Below, one piece after another: positions 25,494 through 35,097 of a stretch of DNA of 64,000 nt. The translations under genes were made by a program, and so were the position numbers. The notes beneath the pieces were generated by a model, which was not told the DNA's origin, made no database searches, and was given only the letters and a program-made list of their open reading frames with translations. The stretch lies in assembly GCF_019710475.1 (NCBI RefSeq), contig NZ_JAJFAX010000015.1:1-64000 (forward strand), written 5' to 3'. Each line of letters begins with the position of its first letter. The stretch's first letter is position 1. This stretch comes from Glycomyces sp. TRM65418 (lineage in GTDB: Bacteria > Actinomycetota > Actinomycetes > Mycobacteriales > Micromonosporaceae).

Positions 25494-26093
25494 ATGGCAC
25501 ACATGTCGAGTACCGCAACCGCGCGAGCAACCAAAGGTGTAGAGGGTTACGTTCTGCGACAAGCGGAACCGGGCGACCTGCCGCAGGCGCGATCGGTGAT
25601 GCTGGACACCGTGTACCGGGACTTCGGGCACGGGTACCTGCCGCAGTGGCACTCGGACATCATCGATCTCGAGTCGTACTACCTCGCGCCGGAGGACAAC
25701 GCGCTCTTCGTCGCGATCCGCGACGGCGAGGTGGCCGGCACGGCGGGCGTGCGCGGACAGACGCCGGTCTCGCCGCCGCACCCGGAGGCGGTGGCGAGCC
25801 GCTTCGAGGAGGGTCGCACGGCGAGCCTGTACCGCGTGTACGTGCGGCCCGAGCACCGGCGGAAGGGCTTGGCGGGCGCGCTGGTGGACACGTGCCTGGA
25901 CTTCATCGCGAGCCGCGAGCGCTACACCGGCGTGTACCTGCACACGGACGCGCGGACGCCGGGAGCGGTCGAGTTCTGGTCGAGGCGGGGCCGGATCCTC
26001 TTCGACGAGCGGAACGCCGTCAACGAGCGGCGCCCCGAGCCGCTGAGCGAGCCGTTTCAAACGGTCCACTTCGAACTGGACGTCCCCCGCTGA
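25494..26093 (+). CDS. GNAT family N-acetyltransferase
   Basis: 199 residues from ATG 25494; a second ATG at 25503 (MSSTATARAT) is equally possible and no ribosome binding site decides. GNAT features: LRQAEPGDLPQARSV, then YLAPEDNALFVAIRDGEVAGTAGV, and the acetyl-CoA loop VRPEHRRKGLAGALVDTCL. It shares its promoter region with the nickel-type transporter and its start abuts the Nur-like operator, so nickel-dependent control is plausible. A link to metallophore chemistry is conceivable but unsupported. Confidence 0.88.
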   Translation: MAHMSSTATARATKGVEGYVLRQAEPGDLPQARSVMLDTVYRDFGHGYLPQWHSDIIDLESYYLAPEDNALFVAIRDGEVAGTAGVRGQTPVSPPHPEAVASRFEEGRTASLYRVYVRPEHRRKGLAGALVDTCLDFIASRERYTGVYLHTDARTPGAVEFWSRRGRILFDERNAVNERRPEPLSEPFQTVHFELDVPR

Positions 26094-26113
26094 GCGATCC
26101 GTTCCCAAGAATC

Positions 26114-26150
26114 ACGCAAGGCCCGGCCGCGGCGCGGCCGGGCCTTGCGT
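26114..26150. terminator. Bidirectional terminator
   Basis: Perfect 17-bp stem (26114-26130 with 26134-26150) with a 3-nt loop, between the convergent GNAT and VOC genes. Confidence 0.85.
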
Positions 26151-26189
26151 CGGACTCGCCGATCGGCACGCCCCACGGCGGTCGAGGCC

Positions 26190-26525
26190 TCAGGCCTTCG
26201 GGACGCCGATCCTCAGGCGGTTGCCGTCCGGATCCCGCAGTTCGAACTCCCGCGTGCCCCACGCGGTGTCGTCGGCCCGCACGCCGAACTCGGCCGCGAT
26301 CGCCTCGATGCCCTTGAGGCGCAGATAGACCACGCCCTCGGGATGGGCGTCGCCCTCGTGCTCGGACAGGAACAGCCGCACCGGTCCCCGCGCGACCTCC
26401 GCGAACAGCGGGAAGCCCGGCTCGAACCGGTGCTCCCACTGCTTGATGAAACCGAGCCGCTCGTACCACGGCAGCACGGCCGCGGCGTCCTTGACTCGGA
26501 GGATCGGAATCGCCTGTTCGTCCAT
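26190..26525 (-). CDS. Small VOC protein (bleomycin-resistance-like)
   Basis: 111 residues from ATG 26525, giving MDEQAIPILRVKDAAAVLPW, the normal start of this class. YERLGF, VRLFLSEHEG, VYLRLKGIEAI, TREFELRDPDGNRLRIG follow. These form a bleomycin-resistance-type fold, normally dimeric. Ligand unknown; a resistance role is only a family association. A longer in-frame extension to 26672 has no homologous look. The ~236 bp to its right contain no convincing gene. Confidence 0.85.
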   Translation of the reverse strand: MDEQAIPILRVKDAAAVLPWYERLGFIKQWEHRFEPGFPLFAEVARGPVRLFLSEHEGDAHPEGVVYLRLKGIEAIAAEFGVRADDTAWGTREFELRDPDGNRLRIGVPKA

Positions 26526-26762
26526 GCGCCCATGGTCGCATCGAGGTCCGACGAATCCGCTCCCGCAACCGAACCCACCGTTTCGTCGCACCCGTGGGGC
26601 ATCGCTGACACCAGGGGCGACCGAGTGCCGACACACCCGGCCTCGTGGTCCGGGCCCGCCGAACTGTCGCACCCGCCGGCCATCGCCGGGCGCTCAGACC
26701 TCGACGCACCCGAGCTCGTGATCCGGGCCCGGCCCCACTCTCCCGCCCCCCGAGAACGCCGA

Positions 26763-26792
26763 AGGGGCCGCCCCGGCGGCAGGGCGGCCCCT
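26763..26792 (-). terminator. Terminator of the glpQ-type gene
   Basis: 11-bp perfect stem (26763-26773 with 26782-26792, AGGGGCCGCCC arm), 34 bp past the phosphodiesterase stop. Confidence 0.75.
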
Positions 26793-26826
26793 CTTCTCGG
26801 TGCGAATCCTGGGTTCGCGTCCCGGA

Positions 26827-27879
26827 CTAGCAGTCGTCGCGGGCTGCGACGGCCAAGTCCGGGAAGTCACTGAAGACCGCGTCGACCCCGAGGTCGTAGA
26901 ACAGCTCGTACTCGGCCTCGTAGTCGCCCCACTCGGCCGGGTCGGCGCCCTCGCGGAGGTTCGCGGGCAGGAACTGGTTCTCGGCGCGGAACGTCCACAC
27001 ATGCACGTCCAGGCCCCGGTCGTGGGCCCGCTCGACGATGTCGGTCGGCTCCGAGACCGAGCCGTCCGCGCCGCGCGGGAAGATGCGGTTCTTGTTGAGG
27101 CTCACCGTGTCCAGCGTCTCGGCGTACTCGTCGAGCTGCGCGTCCGCGATCGCGCCCTGGCCGTCGATGTTCAGGCCGATGGGGTTGTCGACGCGCTCGG
27201 CGATGTTGAGCAGGCTCTGGTACTCGAACGACTGGATCCACACCGGCGACCGCTTGCGGTCGAGCTTGCGCTCCTCCAGCAGGTCGGCGAGCGCGTCCTC
27301 GATGCTCATCCCCTGGTCCTCGTAATAGGCCGGGTGCTTCATCTCCGGGTAGGTGACGACCTTCTTCTTGCCGAGGGTCGCCACGTAGTCGAGGATCTCG
27401 TCGTACGTGACCAGCTGGAATTCGCCGTCGTGCTCGGCGCTCTCGGGGCGCAGCTCCGGCAGGCGCTCCTCGGCGCGGAGGGTCTTGAGCTCGGCGAGCG
27501 TGAAGTCGTCGGCGAAGAAGCCGGTCACGGGCTTGCCGTCGATGAGCTTGGTGGTCTTGCGGTCGGCGAACTCGGGGTGCTCGGCGACGTCGGTGGTCTC
27601 GTCGAGGACGGGCTCGTGGCGGGCGAGCAGCTCGCCGTCGGCGGTGAGCACGAGGTCGGGTTCGATGACGTCCGCGCCGAGTTCGATGGCGAGCTGGTAC
27701 GCCTCGAGCGTGTGCTCGGGCAGGTAGCCGCTGGCGCCGCGGTGCGCGATGACGATCGGTTCGTCGTCGTCGTGGTGATGGTGGGGCTTGGCGGCGGCGG
27801 GGGCGGCGGCGAGGCCGACGAGGACTCCGGCGGCGGCGATGGCGGCCGCGCCGCGCAGGAGCGCGCTCTTGCGGGACAT
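26827..27879 (-). CDS. glpQ: Secreted glycerophosphodiester phosphodiesterase
   Basis: 350 residues. A Sec signal peptide (to ~30, ending AAPAAAKP) precedes a short His/Asp-rich stretch. The GDPD barrel has catalytic HRGASGYLPEHT, metal ligands in EPDLVLTADGELLARHEP and KHPAYYEDQG, and the late VHVWTFRAEN and DAVFSDFPD segments. It hydrolyses glycerophosphodiesters to glycerol-3-phosphate and alcohol outside the cell. ATG 27879 follows GGAAGGGG; an in-frame ATG at 27894 overlaps that site and is rejected. Three 11-bp repeats resembling a PHO box lie ~80 bp upstream, so induction under phosphate starvation is likely. Confidence 0.92.
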   Translation of the reverse strand: MSRKSALLRGAAAIAAAGVLVGLAAAPAAAKPHHHHDDDEPIVIAHRGASGYLPEHTLEAYQLAIELGADVIEPDLVLTADGELLARHEPVLDETTDVAEHPEFADRKTTKLIDGKPVTGFFADDFTLAELKTLRAEERLPELRPESAEHDGEFQLVTYDEILDYVATLGKKKVVTYPEMKHPAYYEDQGMSIEDALADLLEERKLDRKRSPVWIQSFEYQSLLNIAERVDNPIGLNIDGQGAIADAQLDEYAETLDTVSLNKNRIFPRGADGSVSEPTDIVERAHDRGLDVHVWTFRAENQFLPANLREGADPAEWGDYEAEYELFYDLGVDAVFSDFPDLAVAARDDC

Positions 27880-27956
27880 TCGGTCCCCTTCCATTTGCTG
27901 TTCGATGGGGTCTGGGGACTCTCAGCGAACCCTGCGCAGCGGTCCCTCGGCCTGCT

Positions 27957-27989
27957 CGCGGTTGAACGGCACTTGAAGACTGGCTGAAG
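27957..27989 (-). promoter_or_regulatory. PHO-box-like operator of glpQ
   Basis: Read on the minus strand, three consecutive 11-bp units: CTTCAGCCAGT, CTTCAAGTGCC, GTTCAACCGCG. Each has the TTCA core, and the last is closest to the actinobacterial PhoP direct-repeat consensus GTTCACC. The spacing is exactly 11 bp, as in Streptomyces PHO boxes. Confidence 0.6.
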
Positions 27990-28116
27990 ACGGCAGACGC
28001 CGATACGCGGCGCGCCGATATCGGGCCCGCCGATGTGGGAGCACGGAGGCCGCGGGGCACCGGCAGCGACCCACCAGTGCGGATGTCGACACGGGCCTTC
28101 AACGGCACCGACGCGA

Positions 28117-28145
28117 AGTGCCCCGCGGCGATACCGCGGGGCACT
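28117..28145 (-). terminator. Terminator of the ABC exporter gene
   Basis: 12-bp stem (AGTGCCCCGCGG at 28117-28128 with its complement at 28134-28145), 5-nt loop, 38 bp past the stop. Confidence 0.75.
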
Positions 28146-28182
28146 CGCTTCGCGTTCAGCGGCTCCTGTCGCTGTGCGGCCC

Positions 28183-29955
28183 TTAGGCGGCCGTGAGGAG
28201 TTGCGAGGCGGCCAGGTCGCGGTACAGCTCGTCGTTCTCGACCAGTTCCGCATGGGTGCCGACCGCGCGCACGAGCCCCGCGTCGAAGACGACGATCTGG
28301 TCGGCGCTGGTCACGGTGGAGAGCCGGTGGGCCACGACGAGCACGTTCGTCCGCTCGGCCGCGTCGAGCATCACCTGCTTGAGCGCGGCCTCGTTCGCGG
28401 CGTCGAGCTGCGAGGTGGCCTCGTCGAGCAGCAGCAGGCGCGGCTTGCGCAGCAGCGCCCGCGCGATCGCGACGCGCTGGCGCTCGCCGCCCGAGAGGGT
28501 CGTGCCCCGGTAGCCGATCCGGGAGTCGAGCCCCTCGGGCAGCTTGCCCACGAGCTCGGTCAGACGCGCGACCTTCACGACCTCGTCGAGGTCCTCGTCG
28601 CTCGCGTCGGGGGCGGCCATGACCAGGTTCTCGCGGAGCGTGCCGTCCAGGACCGGCGCGTCCTGCTCGACGTAGCCGATGACGCCGCGCAGCTCCTGCA
28701 GCGGCCACTCGGTGACGTCGACGCCGTCGACCTTCACCGACCCGGTGGTGGCCGGGTAGAACCGCTCGATGAGCGAGAACACCGTGGTCTTGCCGGCCCC
28801 GGAGGGGCCGACCAGCGCGGTCAGGCCGCGTCCGCTCGACGCGAAGGTCACTCCATGGTGGACGAACGGCAGATCGTCGGCGTATCGGAAGGTCACGTTC
28901 TCGAACGCGACCTGCGCGGGGCCTTCGCGGGTGGTCAGGCGCTCGGCGGCGACGGGCTCCTCGGAGTCGAGGTTCGCGACCTCTTCGACCCGGTGGATCG
29001 CGGCCAGGCCGGTCTGGAGCTGCGAGAGCGAGGCGACGAGGCCGTTGATCGGGCCCATCAGGTAGAAGAGGAGCAGCAGGAAGCCGATGAGGGTGCCGAC
29101 GTCCATGGCCCCGGAGGCGACGCGCGCGCCGCCGACGCCGAGGACCATGAGGAACGCGATGTTGACCGGCAGGAACGCGACGACGCCGGCCAGCGCCTCC
29201 CAGAAGGAGGCCTTGACGCCCTTGTCGCGGGCGGTGGTCGCGGCGGCGTTGAGCCGGCCGATCTCGTGGTCTTCGGCCCCGGAGGCCTTGACGGTGCGGA
29301 AGGCGCTGAAGATGCGCTCCAGAAGCGATCCCATGTCGCCCAAGGCCTTCTGCGAGTCGACGGTGGCGCTCTGGATGCGCGGCATGATGAACAGCATCGT
29401 CACGGTGACGAAGGCGACCATGGCCATGGTGGTGCCGAACAGGGTCAGGTCGAGCCAGGCCATGAGGCCGATGCCGCCGAGGATCATGAAGCTGTCGGTG
29501 ACGCCGCCGATGACGGTGGTGCTGGCGACCGTGCGCAGGAGGTTGGTGTCGGAGCTGAGCCGCGAGACGAGGTCACCGGGCTTGAGGCGGTCGACTTCGG
29601 CGACCTGGAGGCGCACGAGCCGGTCGATGAGCTGCTTGCGCACGGTGAGGACGACGTTCTGACCGGCGATCTGCATCAGGTAGGGGCCGACCGCGCCGAG
29701 GGCGCCGCCGATGACGACGACGGCGGTGAGGTAGAGCAGGGGTCGCGTGAGGGATTCGTCGTTGGCGAGGGTGTCGATGACGTCCATGGCGATGAGCGGC
29801 TGGACGAGGCCGACGAGGCCGCCGGCGAAGGAGAGCGCGCCGCCGATGAGGAGGAGGCGCAGGTGATGGCGGGCGTAACCCCACAATCGGGTGATCGGGG
29901 CACGGGCGGGAGGTGCTTCCACCGCCTCGGGCGCGGGTGCGTTGGTGTCGGTCAT
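28183..29955 (-). CDS. ABC exporter half-transporter (fused membrane and ATPase domains)
   Basis: 590 residues: six-helix membrane domain (about 25-320) followed by an ATPase domain with Walker [11 protein letters not shown]-loop GYVEQDAP, signature LSGGERQR, Walker B LLLLDEAT and H-loop AHR. A type IV (MsbA/multidrug-like) exporter that would work as a homodimer. ATG 29955 follows GAGGAAACC; in-frame ATG 29967 is upstream of that site. Substrate unknown; lipid or drug are the family options. Confidence 0.9.
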   Translation of the reverse strand: MTDTNAPAPEAVEAPPARAPITRLWGYARHHLRLLLIGGALSFAGGLVGLVQPLIAMDVIDTLANDESLTRPLLYLTAVVVIGGALGAVGPYLMQIAGQNVVLTVRKQLIDRLVRLQVAEVDRLKPGDLVSRLSSDTNLLRTVASTTVIGGVTDSFMILGGIGLMAWLDLTLFGTTMAMVAFVTVTMLFIMPRIQSATVDSQKALGDMGSLLERIFSAFRTVKASGAEDHEIGRLNAAATTARDKGVKASFWEALAGVVAFLPVNIAFLMVLGVGGARVASGAMDVGTLIGFLLLLFYLMGPINGLVASLSQLQTGLAAIHRVEEVANLDSEEPVAAERLTTREGPAQVAFENVTFRYADDLPFVHHGVTFASSGRGLTALVGPSGAGKTTVFSLIERFYPATTGSVKVDGVDVTEWPLQELRGVIGYVEQDAPVLDGTLRENLVMAAPDASDEDLDEVVKVARLTELVGKLPEGLDSRIGYRGTTLSGGERQRVAIARALLRKPRLLLLDEATSQLDAANEAALKQVMLDAAERTNVLVVAHRLSTVTSADQIVVFDAGLVRAVGTHAELVENDELYRDLAASQLLTAA

Positions 29956-30122
29956 TGGTTTCCTCAAATGGTGATCGACTCCGCCGGGTGCTGCGGAGGA
30001 ATTTCACGCTACCCGGCAGGTGCGACACCGGAGTCGGCCGAGGGTCGCAGTCGGTCCTCATCCGAAGGTCGTAGGACCCGTGAACGGGCCGCGCCGTTCG
30101 GCGAGCCCGACGAGCATCCCGC

Positions 30123-31997
30123 TCAGTCCTCGGCGAGGACGACGATCTTGTCGCCCGGTTGGAGCATGAACTGCGTGCCCTTGTCGGGGTTGAGGCGCAC
30201 GCCGTAGTCCGGGGCCTGCTGCGCTTGGGCCGCCACGCGGTAGCCCATGGCCGCCTCGCCGCGGCGGCGCGCCGATTCCACGACCGTGTAGAAGTTGACC
30301 GGCACGCCCGTCCGCACGTAGTGCTCGGCGGGCTTGAGGTAGATCTCCGAGCCCTCGGGGCTGAACAGCTGCCCGAACACCTGCGAGAGGTGCGGGTTCT
30401 CGGCGGTCTGCGTGAGCAGCAGGCTGATGATCTTGTCGCTGACGATGAAGTCGTCGGCCTGCGTGACCTGTGCGAGCGAGCGGTTGCGGTCGTCGGCCAT
30501 CTCCGAGACCACCTTGAACTTCTGGCCGGCCCGCTGGGCCATGTCGCGCAGGTGGAGCAGGGTCACGAGGGTCTTGGAGTCGGCCATCTGCGGCGCGACG
30601 TCGTCCGCGCACAGCGCGATGATGTGGTCGTACGAGCCGGGGTTGAGGGATTCGAGGAGCCGCCGGTCGGTGGGGTCGTCCTCCTTGAAGTTCAGGCCCT
30701 GGACGCGCATGGTGGGGCCGATCTTGCGGATCGCCTCGGCGGCGTCGGGGTGGTCGCTCACGACGTCGGTGATCGATCCGGGGGCGACGTACTGGTCGAG
30801 CTGTTCGAGGACCATGCGGGTCTTGGCGTTCCAGCCGAGGATGAGGGTGCGCTCGGGGCGGCTCCCGGCTTCGGCGCGGGCGACGATGGCGCTCTCGTCG
30901 ATGACGGGACGGGAGCCGTCGAGCACGATGGCCGAGTCGTCGGCGGCGATGAGGATGAGCTTGTCGCCGGGCTGGAGCGCGGCCGAGGACGGCGGGTTGA
31001 TGATGCACCGGCCGTCCTTGGTGAGCACGCCGATGAACGACGAGGTGCGGTACGAGTGCATGGCCTGGCTCAGCGGCCGCCCGAACAGGCCGGGCTCCTC
31101 GACCATGTAGATCTCGTCGCCGCCGAAGTCGAGCAGGTCGGTGTAGACGACCGAGAGGCCGGACTGGCGGCAGGTCTGCACCATCAGGCGCGCCATGAGG
31201 TCGTTCGCGTCGACCACGTGCGCCGCGCGGCCCCCGGCGAGGCGGGCGGCGGGCAGGTTCCGGCCGTCCTCGACCGCGCCGACCACGTGGCATTTCAGGC
31301 CGCCCCTGCCCTGGGTGACGGCGAGGAGACTGCGGACGAGCTGGGCGTCGGGGTCGTCCTCGGCGGAGGTGAGGAGGATGACGCTCTTGGCCTGGCCGGG
31401 GTTGACGATGCCGATGTCGTCGAGGTCGGCGGGGTCGCCGGTGCGGCAGACGATGTGCGTGGACTTGAGGTCGGGGATCTTCGCGCGGATCTCGTCCTCC
31501 ATCTCGACCTTGTCGCGGTCGGCGAGGATCGCGATGCACGCCCGCTTCTCGCTCGCGTTGGCCTCCACCAGTTCCGAGATGACGATGAAGACCTGATCCG
31601 ACCATCCGAGAATGACGGTGTGGTCCTTCTCGACGACGAGCGAGCGGCCTTTCCTGAGGTCTTCGAGTTTCGCGTCGAGGCCGGTCGTCAGGACGCCGAC
31701 GAGCGACGAGAGGATCACCAGTCCGCCGATGGTCGTGGCGAACATGATGACCATGTAGCCGTATCCGACGCCGTCTTCGGCCCCGGTGATGGTTCCGGCG
31801 TCGAGGATGTGGATGAACGACGTCCACAAGGTACCGCCGACGCCGTCGCCCTTGCCCACGAACAGGAGGAACAGCGCGCCCATCGCGGTGAGCGCCAAGG
31901 TGATCACGGTCAGCCAACCGATGAGCGCTTTCGTGCCCTTCGACATGGTGTTGTCGAACCAATAGCGCGTCCGCTGCTTGAACGTCGGCTCGGACAT
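30123..31997 (-). CDS. CASTOR/POLLUX-like ion channel with two RCK-type domains
   Basis: 624 residues. TM1 (about 22-48) and TM2 (about 82-104) flank a pore segment (TLWTSFIHILDAGTI), without a classical TVGYG filter. The cytosolic part carries two Rossmann-like regulatory modules: HTVILGWSDQVFIVISELV at ~126 and RTLILGWNAKTRMVLEQL at ~387. It ends QPGDKIVVLAED. This layout matches bacterial relatives of the plant CASTOR/POLLUX (DMI1) channels, which conduct Ca2+ or K+. The ATG at 31997 follows AAAGGA. It seems to be its own transcript; 417 bp of noncoding DNA lie upstream. Confidence 0.85.
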   Translation of the reverse strand: MSEPTFKQRTRYWFDNTMSKGTKALIGWLTVITLALTAMGALFLLFVGKGDGVGGTLWTSFIHILDAGTITGAEDGVGYGYMVIMFATTIGGLVILSSLVGVLTTGLDAKLEDLRKGRSLVVEKDHTVILGWSDQVFIVISELVEANASEKRACIAILADRDKVEMEDEIRAKIPDLKSTHIVCRTGDPADLDDIGIVNPGQAKSVILLTSAEDDPDAQLVRSLLAVTQGRGGLKCHVVGAVEDGRNLPAARLAGGRAAHVVDANDLMARLMVQTCRQSGLSVVYTDLLDFGGDEIYMVEEPGLFGRPLSQAMHSYRTSSFIGVLTKDGRCIINPPSSAALQPGDKLILIAADDSAIVLDGSRPVIDESAIVARAEAGSRPERTLILGWNAKTRMVLEQLDQYVAPGSITDVVSDHPDAAEAIRKIGPTMRVQGLNFKEDDPTDRRLLESLNPGSYDHIIALCADDVAPQMADSKTLVTLLHLRDMAQRAGQKFKVVSEMADDRNRSLAQVTQADDFIVSDKIISLLLTQTAENPHLSQVFGQLFSPEGSEIYLKPAEHYVRTGVPVNFYTVVESARRRGEAAMGYRVAAQAQQAPDYGVRLNPDKGTQFMLQPGDKIVVLAED

Positions 31998-32414
31998 CGG
32001 GGCGTCCTTTCTGGGGAACGGCTTCGACCGGCCGACTCGGGGCGGAGGCGAGTGAGGCCGGGAGGAGTGCTGGGGGTGTCGACCACTACTACTGCATTGC
32101 GTCCACTGCGACCGGTCGCGATGGAAGCGCTACACGGGGTCACGTCGTTTCGAGAGGCGCCGAAGGCATGCGCGGCGGGCGACGGCGATCCCTACCCTAG
32201 AACGGAACATGAACGGCCGCCGAACCGGATCCGGGCGCGATTACGACCACCACGGACGACCGCTCCTCGCAGCACCGTCCGACTAGGGCGTCCGAGCCCT
32301 TCGCGGCATCCCGAGATCACGGAGGACCGACAGCAGTCCCAGCCTGTTGACGCCGCATCCAGGGCGAGGTCATGAACCGGCCTGCACCGCGATGCCTCCG
32401 GAACGACCCGCCAT
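31998..32414. other. Noncoding gap upstream of the CASTOR/POLLUX-like gene
   Basis: 417 bp between two minus-strand genes. Small frames here lack coding-like composition. It must contain the channel promoter and the methyltransferase 3' end; I see no clear hairpin or operator. Confidence 0.5.
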
Positions 32415-33638
32415 TCAGTGCAGCTCGGCGTTCACCGGGACCACTTGGATCGCGAGCGCGGTGTGGCGCTTCGGGACCGTGAACCGAGCCGCCTCATCGA
32501 ACGCGTGACCGCGACGGTAGGCCGTGAGCTGGAGGTTCACCCCGTCACGGCATTCGGTGTCCCATTCGCGCACCTCCGCGGCCACGCGCGCCGCGAGCGC
32601 CGCGCCGCTGGGGCCGTGGCCGCGCACGCCGATCTCGGTGCCGCTGCGGGTCCGGCGGCAGACCAGGTACGCGAAGTCCTCGCCCTCGACCACGGCCGGG
32701 TTCGCCCAGCGCATCAGCAGCCGCTGCAGGCCGTGGTCGCCGAACGGGGCGCTCATGCGCCCGTATCCGACGAACGCGCAGGCGAGCCAGAGCGACAACT
32801 GGGTGGCGTCCTCGTTCTGGTTGAGCTGCACGCCGGTCCACGCGGTCATCCCGCGGCCGTCGAGCGCGCCGCGCGCGCCGTCGGCCCCGACCTCGTGCTC
32901 GACGTGGAAGGTCATGATCCGGCCTTCGGAGAGCTCGACCGTCCGGCCTTCCTGGCTGCCGAGGCCGCGCATGGGCATGAAACCGCAGCTCACAATGGAC
33001 CTGCTGCGCATCACGCCGTCGACGTGGTCGAACGCGACCGAGTGCTCGCAGCCGCGGATGCTCAGGGGCGCGACGAGTCGGCCGCCGTCCACCAGTTGGT
33101 CCCACCAGGCCGGAGGCAGGTCCCAGGTGCCGACGGTGGCGATGAGGCGGTCGTAGGGGGCGCCGTCGGCGCAGCCCAACTGGCCGTCGCCTTGGACGAC
33201 CCGGACGCGTTCGCCGCCGACCTCGTCGAGGGCCTTACGGGCGCGCCGGACCGTGTCGGCGTCGATGTCGACAGTGGTCACCGAGCCTCGGGGGCCGACC
33301 ATCGAGTCGAGCAGTGCGGCGTTGTAGCCGGTGCCCGCCCCGATTTCGAGCACGCGGTGGCCGGGGCGGACGTCGAGCTGTTCGAGCATCTCGGCGACGA
33401 TCGAGGGCTGGGACGCGGAGCTGAGGGCTTCGCCGTCGCTGTCGCGCTTGGTGACGTACACGTCGTCGGCGTAGGCGATGTGCAGTGGGGCTTCGGGGAC
33501 GAAGCGGTGGCGGGGCACGGCGAGCATCGCCGCCTCGACCGCCTCGGTTCGGATCACCCCGTTGGAGCGCAGGCTTCCCACGAGGCGGGTGCGCAGCAGA
33601 CGCGCCTCGTCACCGGAAGTATCGGTGTGATCACCCAC
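32415..33638 (-). CDS. Protein-L-isoaspartate methyltransferase-type protein
   Basis: 407 residues. The N-terminal ~200 residues are a PCMT domain: PRHRFVPE, SQPSIVAEML, SAM motif I VLEIGAGTGYNAAL, VTTVDIDADTV and DRLIATVGTWDLPPAWWDQL. A ~190-residue C-terminal extension follows that repair enzymes lack; such long forms are common in actinobacteria, often near peptide natural-product genes. None are seen here. On the minus strand TACGCT (33651-33646) ends 7 nt before GTG 33638, without a ribosome binding site, so a leaderless mRNA is likely. In-frame codons up to 33743 are rejected. Confidence 0.85.
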   Translation of the reverse strand: MGDHTDTSGDEARLLRTRLVGSLRSNGVIRTEAVEAAMLAVPRHRFVPEAPLHIAYADDVYVTKRDSDGEALSSASQPSIVAEMLEQLDVRPGHRVLEIGAGTGYNAALLDSMVGPRGSVTTVDIDADTVRRARKALDEVGGERVRVVQGDGQLGCADGAPYDRLIATVGTWDLPPAWWDQLVDGGRLVAPLSIRGCEHSVAFDHVDGVMRSRSIVSCGFMPMRGLGSQEGRTVELSEGRIMTFHVEHEVGADGARGALDGRGMTAWTGVQLNQNEDATQLSLWLACAFVGYGRMSAPFGDHGLQRLLMRWANPAVVEGEDFAYLVCRRTRSGTEIGVRGHGPSGAALAARVAAEVREWDTECRDGVNLQLTAYRRGHAFDEAARFTVPKRHTALAIQVVPVNAELH

Positions 33639-34209
33639 GCTTCCAAGCGTACGTCCGATGTGCCACGTGCGCCTCCTCCAATTCCAGCGAATGAATGAGT
33701 CGAGGATCTCGGAAATCGGTGAGCGGCTGCCGCCCTCGACCACCAGACAGGTGGTAGTGGTCGCCGTCCCTGATCCTCACTCCCGGGAAGCGGCCTCGGC
33801 GACCCTCGCAGGCCGTGAATGCGCTCAGCTGCCAGCATCCCGCGCAGGTACGACAAGAACCGCGACGCACCGCCGCATTGTCACCCGATCAGGCGTCTCA
33901 ACGCGAGCCCGGCTCGGCACAGCGACGCCGGCGAGCCCGGACCGGCGCGGCGGGCACTGAGCGGGGCCGGGCCACTGCGAACGCACACGGCCATCGGTGG
34001 GAGCGGCCCGCCACCGTACCCGCTCCGGCCGTGCGGCATCCGGGGCGGCCGCCCGACCGCACGGAAACGGCGGCCGGGCTGCCGGCGCCGCGCACTCCCG
34101 CAAGTGCGATGGGCCGGTCGGCTGGCCGCCGTCGTGCTATCTCACCTCATCGCCCGCGAGCCCTGACGCGCGGCTCCCCCGCGAGTCGGACCCGCCATCG
34201 CCCCGGACG
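33639..34209. other. Noncoding gap between methyltransferase and lysE-type gene
   Basis: 571 bp. All short frames have Arg/Pro/Ala-rich shadow-like translations and no ribosome binding sites. The left end holds the methyltransferase promoter. No tRNA, repeat or hairpin was recognised. Confidence 0.5.
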
Positions 34210-34830
34210 TCAACTCGACGCGACCCGCAATCCGAGCGCGACCATCACCCCGCCGGTGACGCCGTTGAGCCACGCGCGCACCCGCGGCCGCTCGAACACC
34301 CGCCGCACGAGACCGATCAACCCGGCCAGCAGGAAATAGCAGAGCGCGCTCACCGTCATCCCCACGGCCGCGAGCTCGCCGATCAACAGCCACTGCGAGC
34401 CGCCGTCGTCGATGAACTGCGGCATCAGGGCCGTGAAGAGCACGACCGCCTTGGGGTTGAGCAGGTTGCACAGCAGGCCGGACCGGAACGCCGCCCACGG
34501 GCTCATCTGCCGCCCGAGTCGGATCGCCGCCGCCGGCCGTCGGCGTTCCTTGATCGCCGTGCGGATCGAGCGCAACCCCACGTAGACGAGGTACGCGGCC
34601 CCCGCGACCTTCACGACCGTGAACGCCAGCGCCGAGGCCGCCAGCAGCGCCGCGAGACCGATCGAGGTCGCGACGACCCACACCGAGATGCCGAATCCGA
34701 TTCCCGCCGCGGTCCACATGCCGCTCGCGCGGCCGGACATCACGGTGTTGCGCACGACCATCGCGAAATCGGGCCCCGGCACGATGGCGGCGACGAGGAT
34801 CGCCAGCGCGAAGATCAGCAGCACGGTCAT
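34210..34830 (-). CDS. LysE family amino-acid exporter
   Basis: 206 residues with six hydrophobic segments. Family signatures: VPGPDFAMVVRN in the first loop, VKVAGAAYLVYVGLRSIR, and LLNPKAVVLFTALMPQFID in the middle. RhtB/LysE proteins export amino acids such as homoserine, threonine or lysine. GGGGAG precedes ATG 34830. No regulator gene (LysG-type) is adjacent. Confidence 0.9.
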   Translation of the reverse strand: MTVLLIFALAILVAAIVPGPDFAMVVRNTVMSGRASGMWTAAGIGFGISVWVVATSIGLAALLAASALAFTVVKVAGAAYLVYVGLRSIRTAIKERRRPAAAIRLGRQMSPWAAFRSGLLCNLLNPKAVVLFTALMPQFIDDGGSQWLLIGELAAVGMTVSALCYFLLAGLIGLVRRVFERPRVRAWLNGVTGGVMVALGLRVASS

Positions 34831-34896
34831 GAAGGCTCCCCGGTTCGGTGCGGACGCTCCGATGCTGCCACCGGATCAGGGGGAGCGCATCAGCAC

Positions 34897-34961
34897 GATG
34901 ACGGGGTTCGACGACGGGGTTCCGGCCTCGGTCGAGCGGGCTCGATGACCGGGTTCGACGA
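34897..34961. repeat. Imperfect 18-bp direct repeat
   Basis: GATGACGGGGTTCGACGA (34897-34914) and GATGACCGGGTTCGACGA (34944-34961), 17 of 18 identical, 47 bp apart, in the noncoding gap upstream of the lysE-type gene. Role unknown. Confidence 0.5.
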
Positions 34962-35097
34962 GCCGGGTCGGCGATCGGGTGCGGCGGTCACGCGCGACGG
35001 TCGACGGGGACCGCTGCGACGACCGGCTCGGGTCGGCTCAAGGCCGGATTCCCGCCGGGTTCGGCGGCCAGGCCCGGCCCGGCACCGGCACCGGGTC

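Larger units (their letters stand above)
27880..28182. other. Intergenic region upstream of glpQ
   Basis: 303 bp, no gene seen. It holds the glpQ promoter with its PHO-box-like repeats (27957-27989, minus strand) and, at the right, the ABC exporter terminator (28117-28145). Confidence 0.6.

Noticed and set aside
22432-25494. 1020-codon plus-strand frame
   Set aside because: Gly/Val/Glu-rich antisense of the nickel-type transporter genes; no starts with ribosome binding sites.
33658-34339. Several short frames in the gap before the lysE-type gene
   Set aside because: Compositionally shadow-like and lacking ribosome binding sites; overlapping on both strands.
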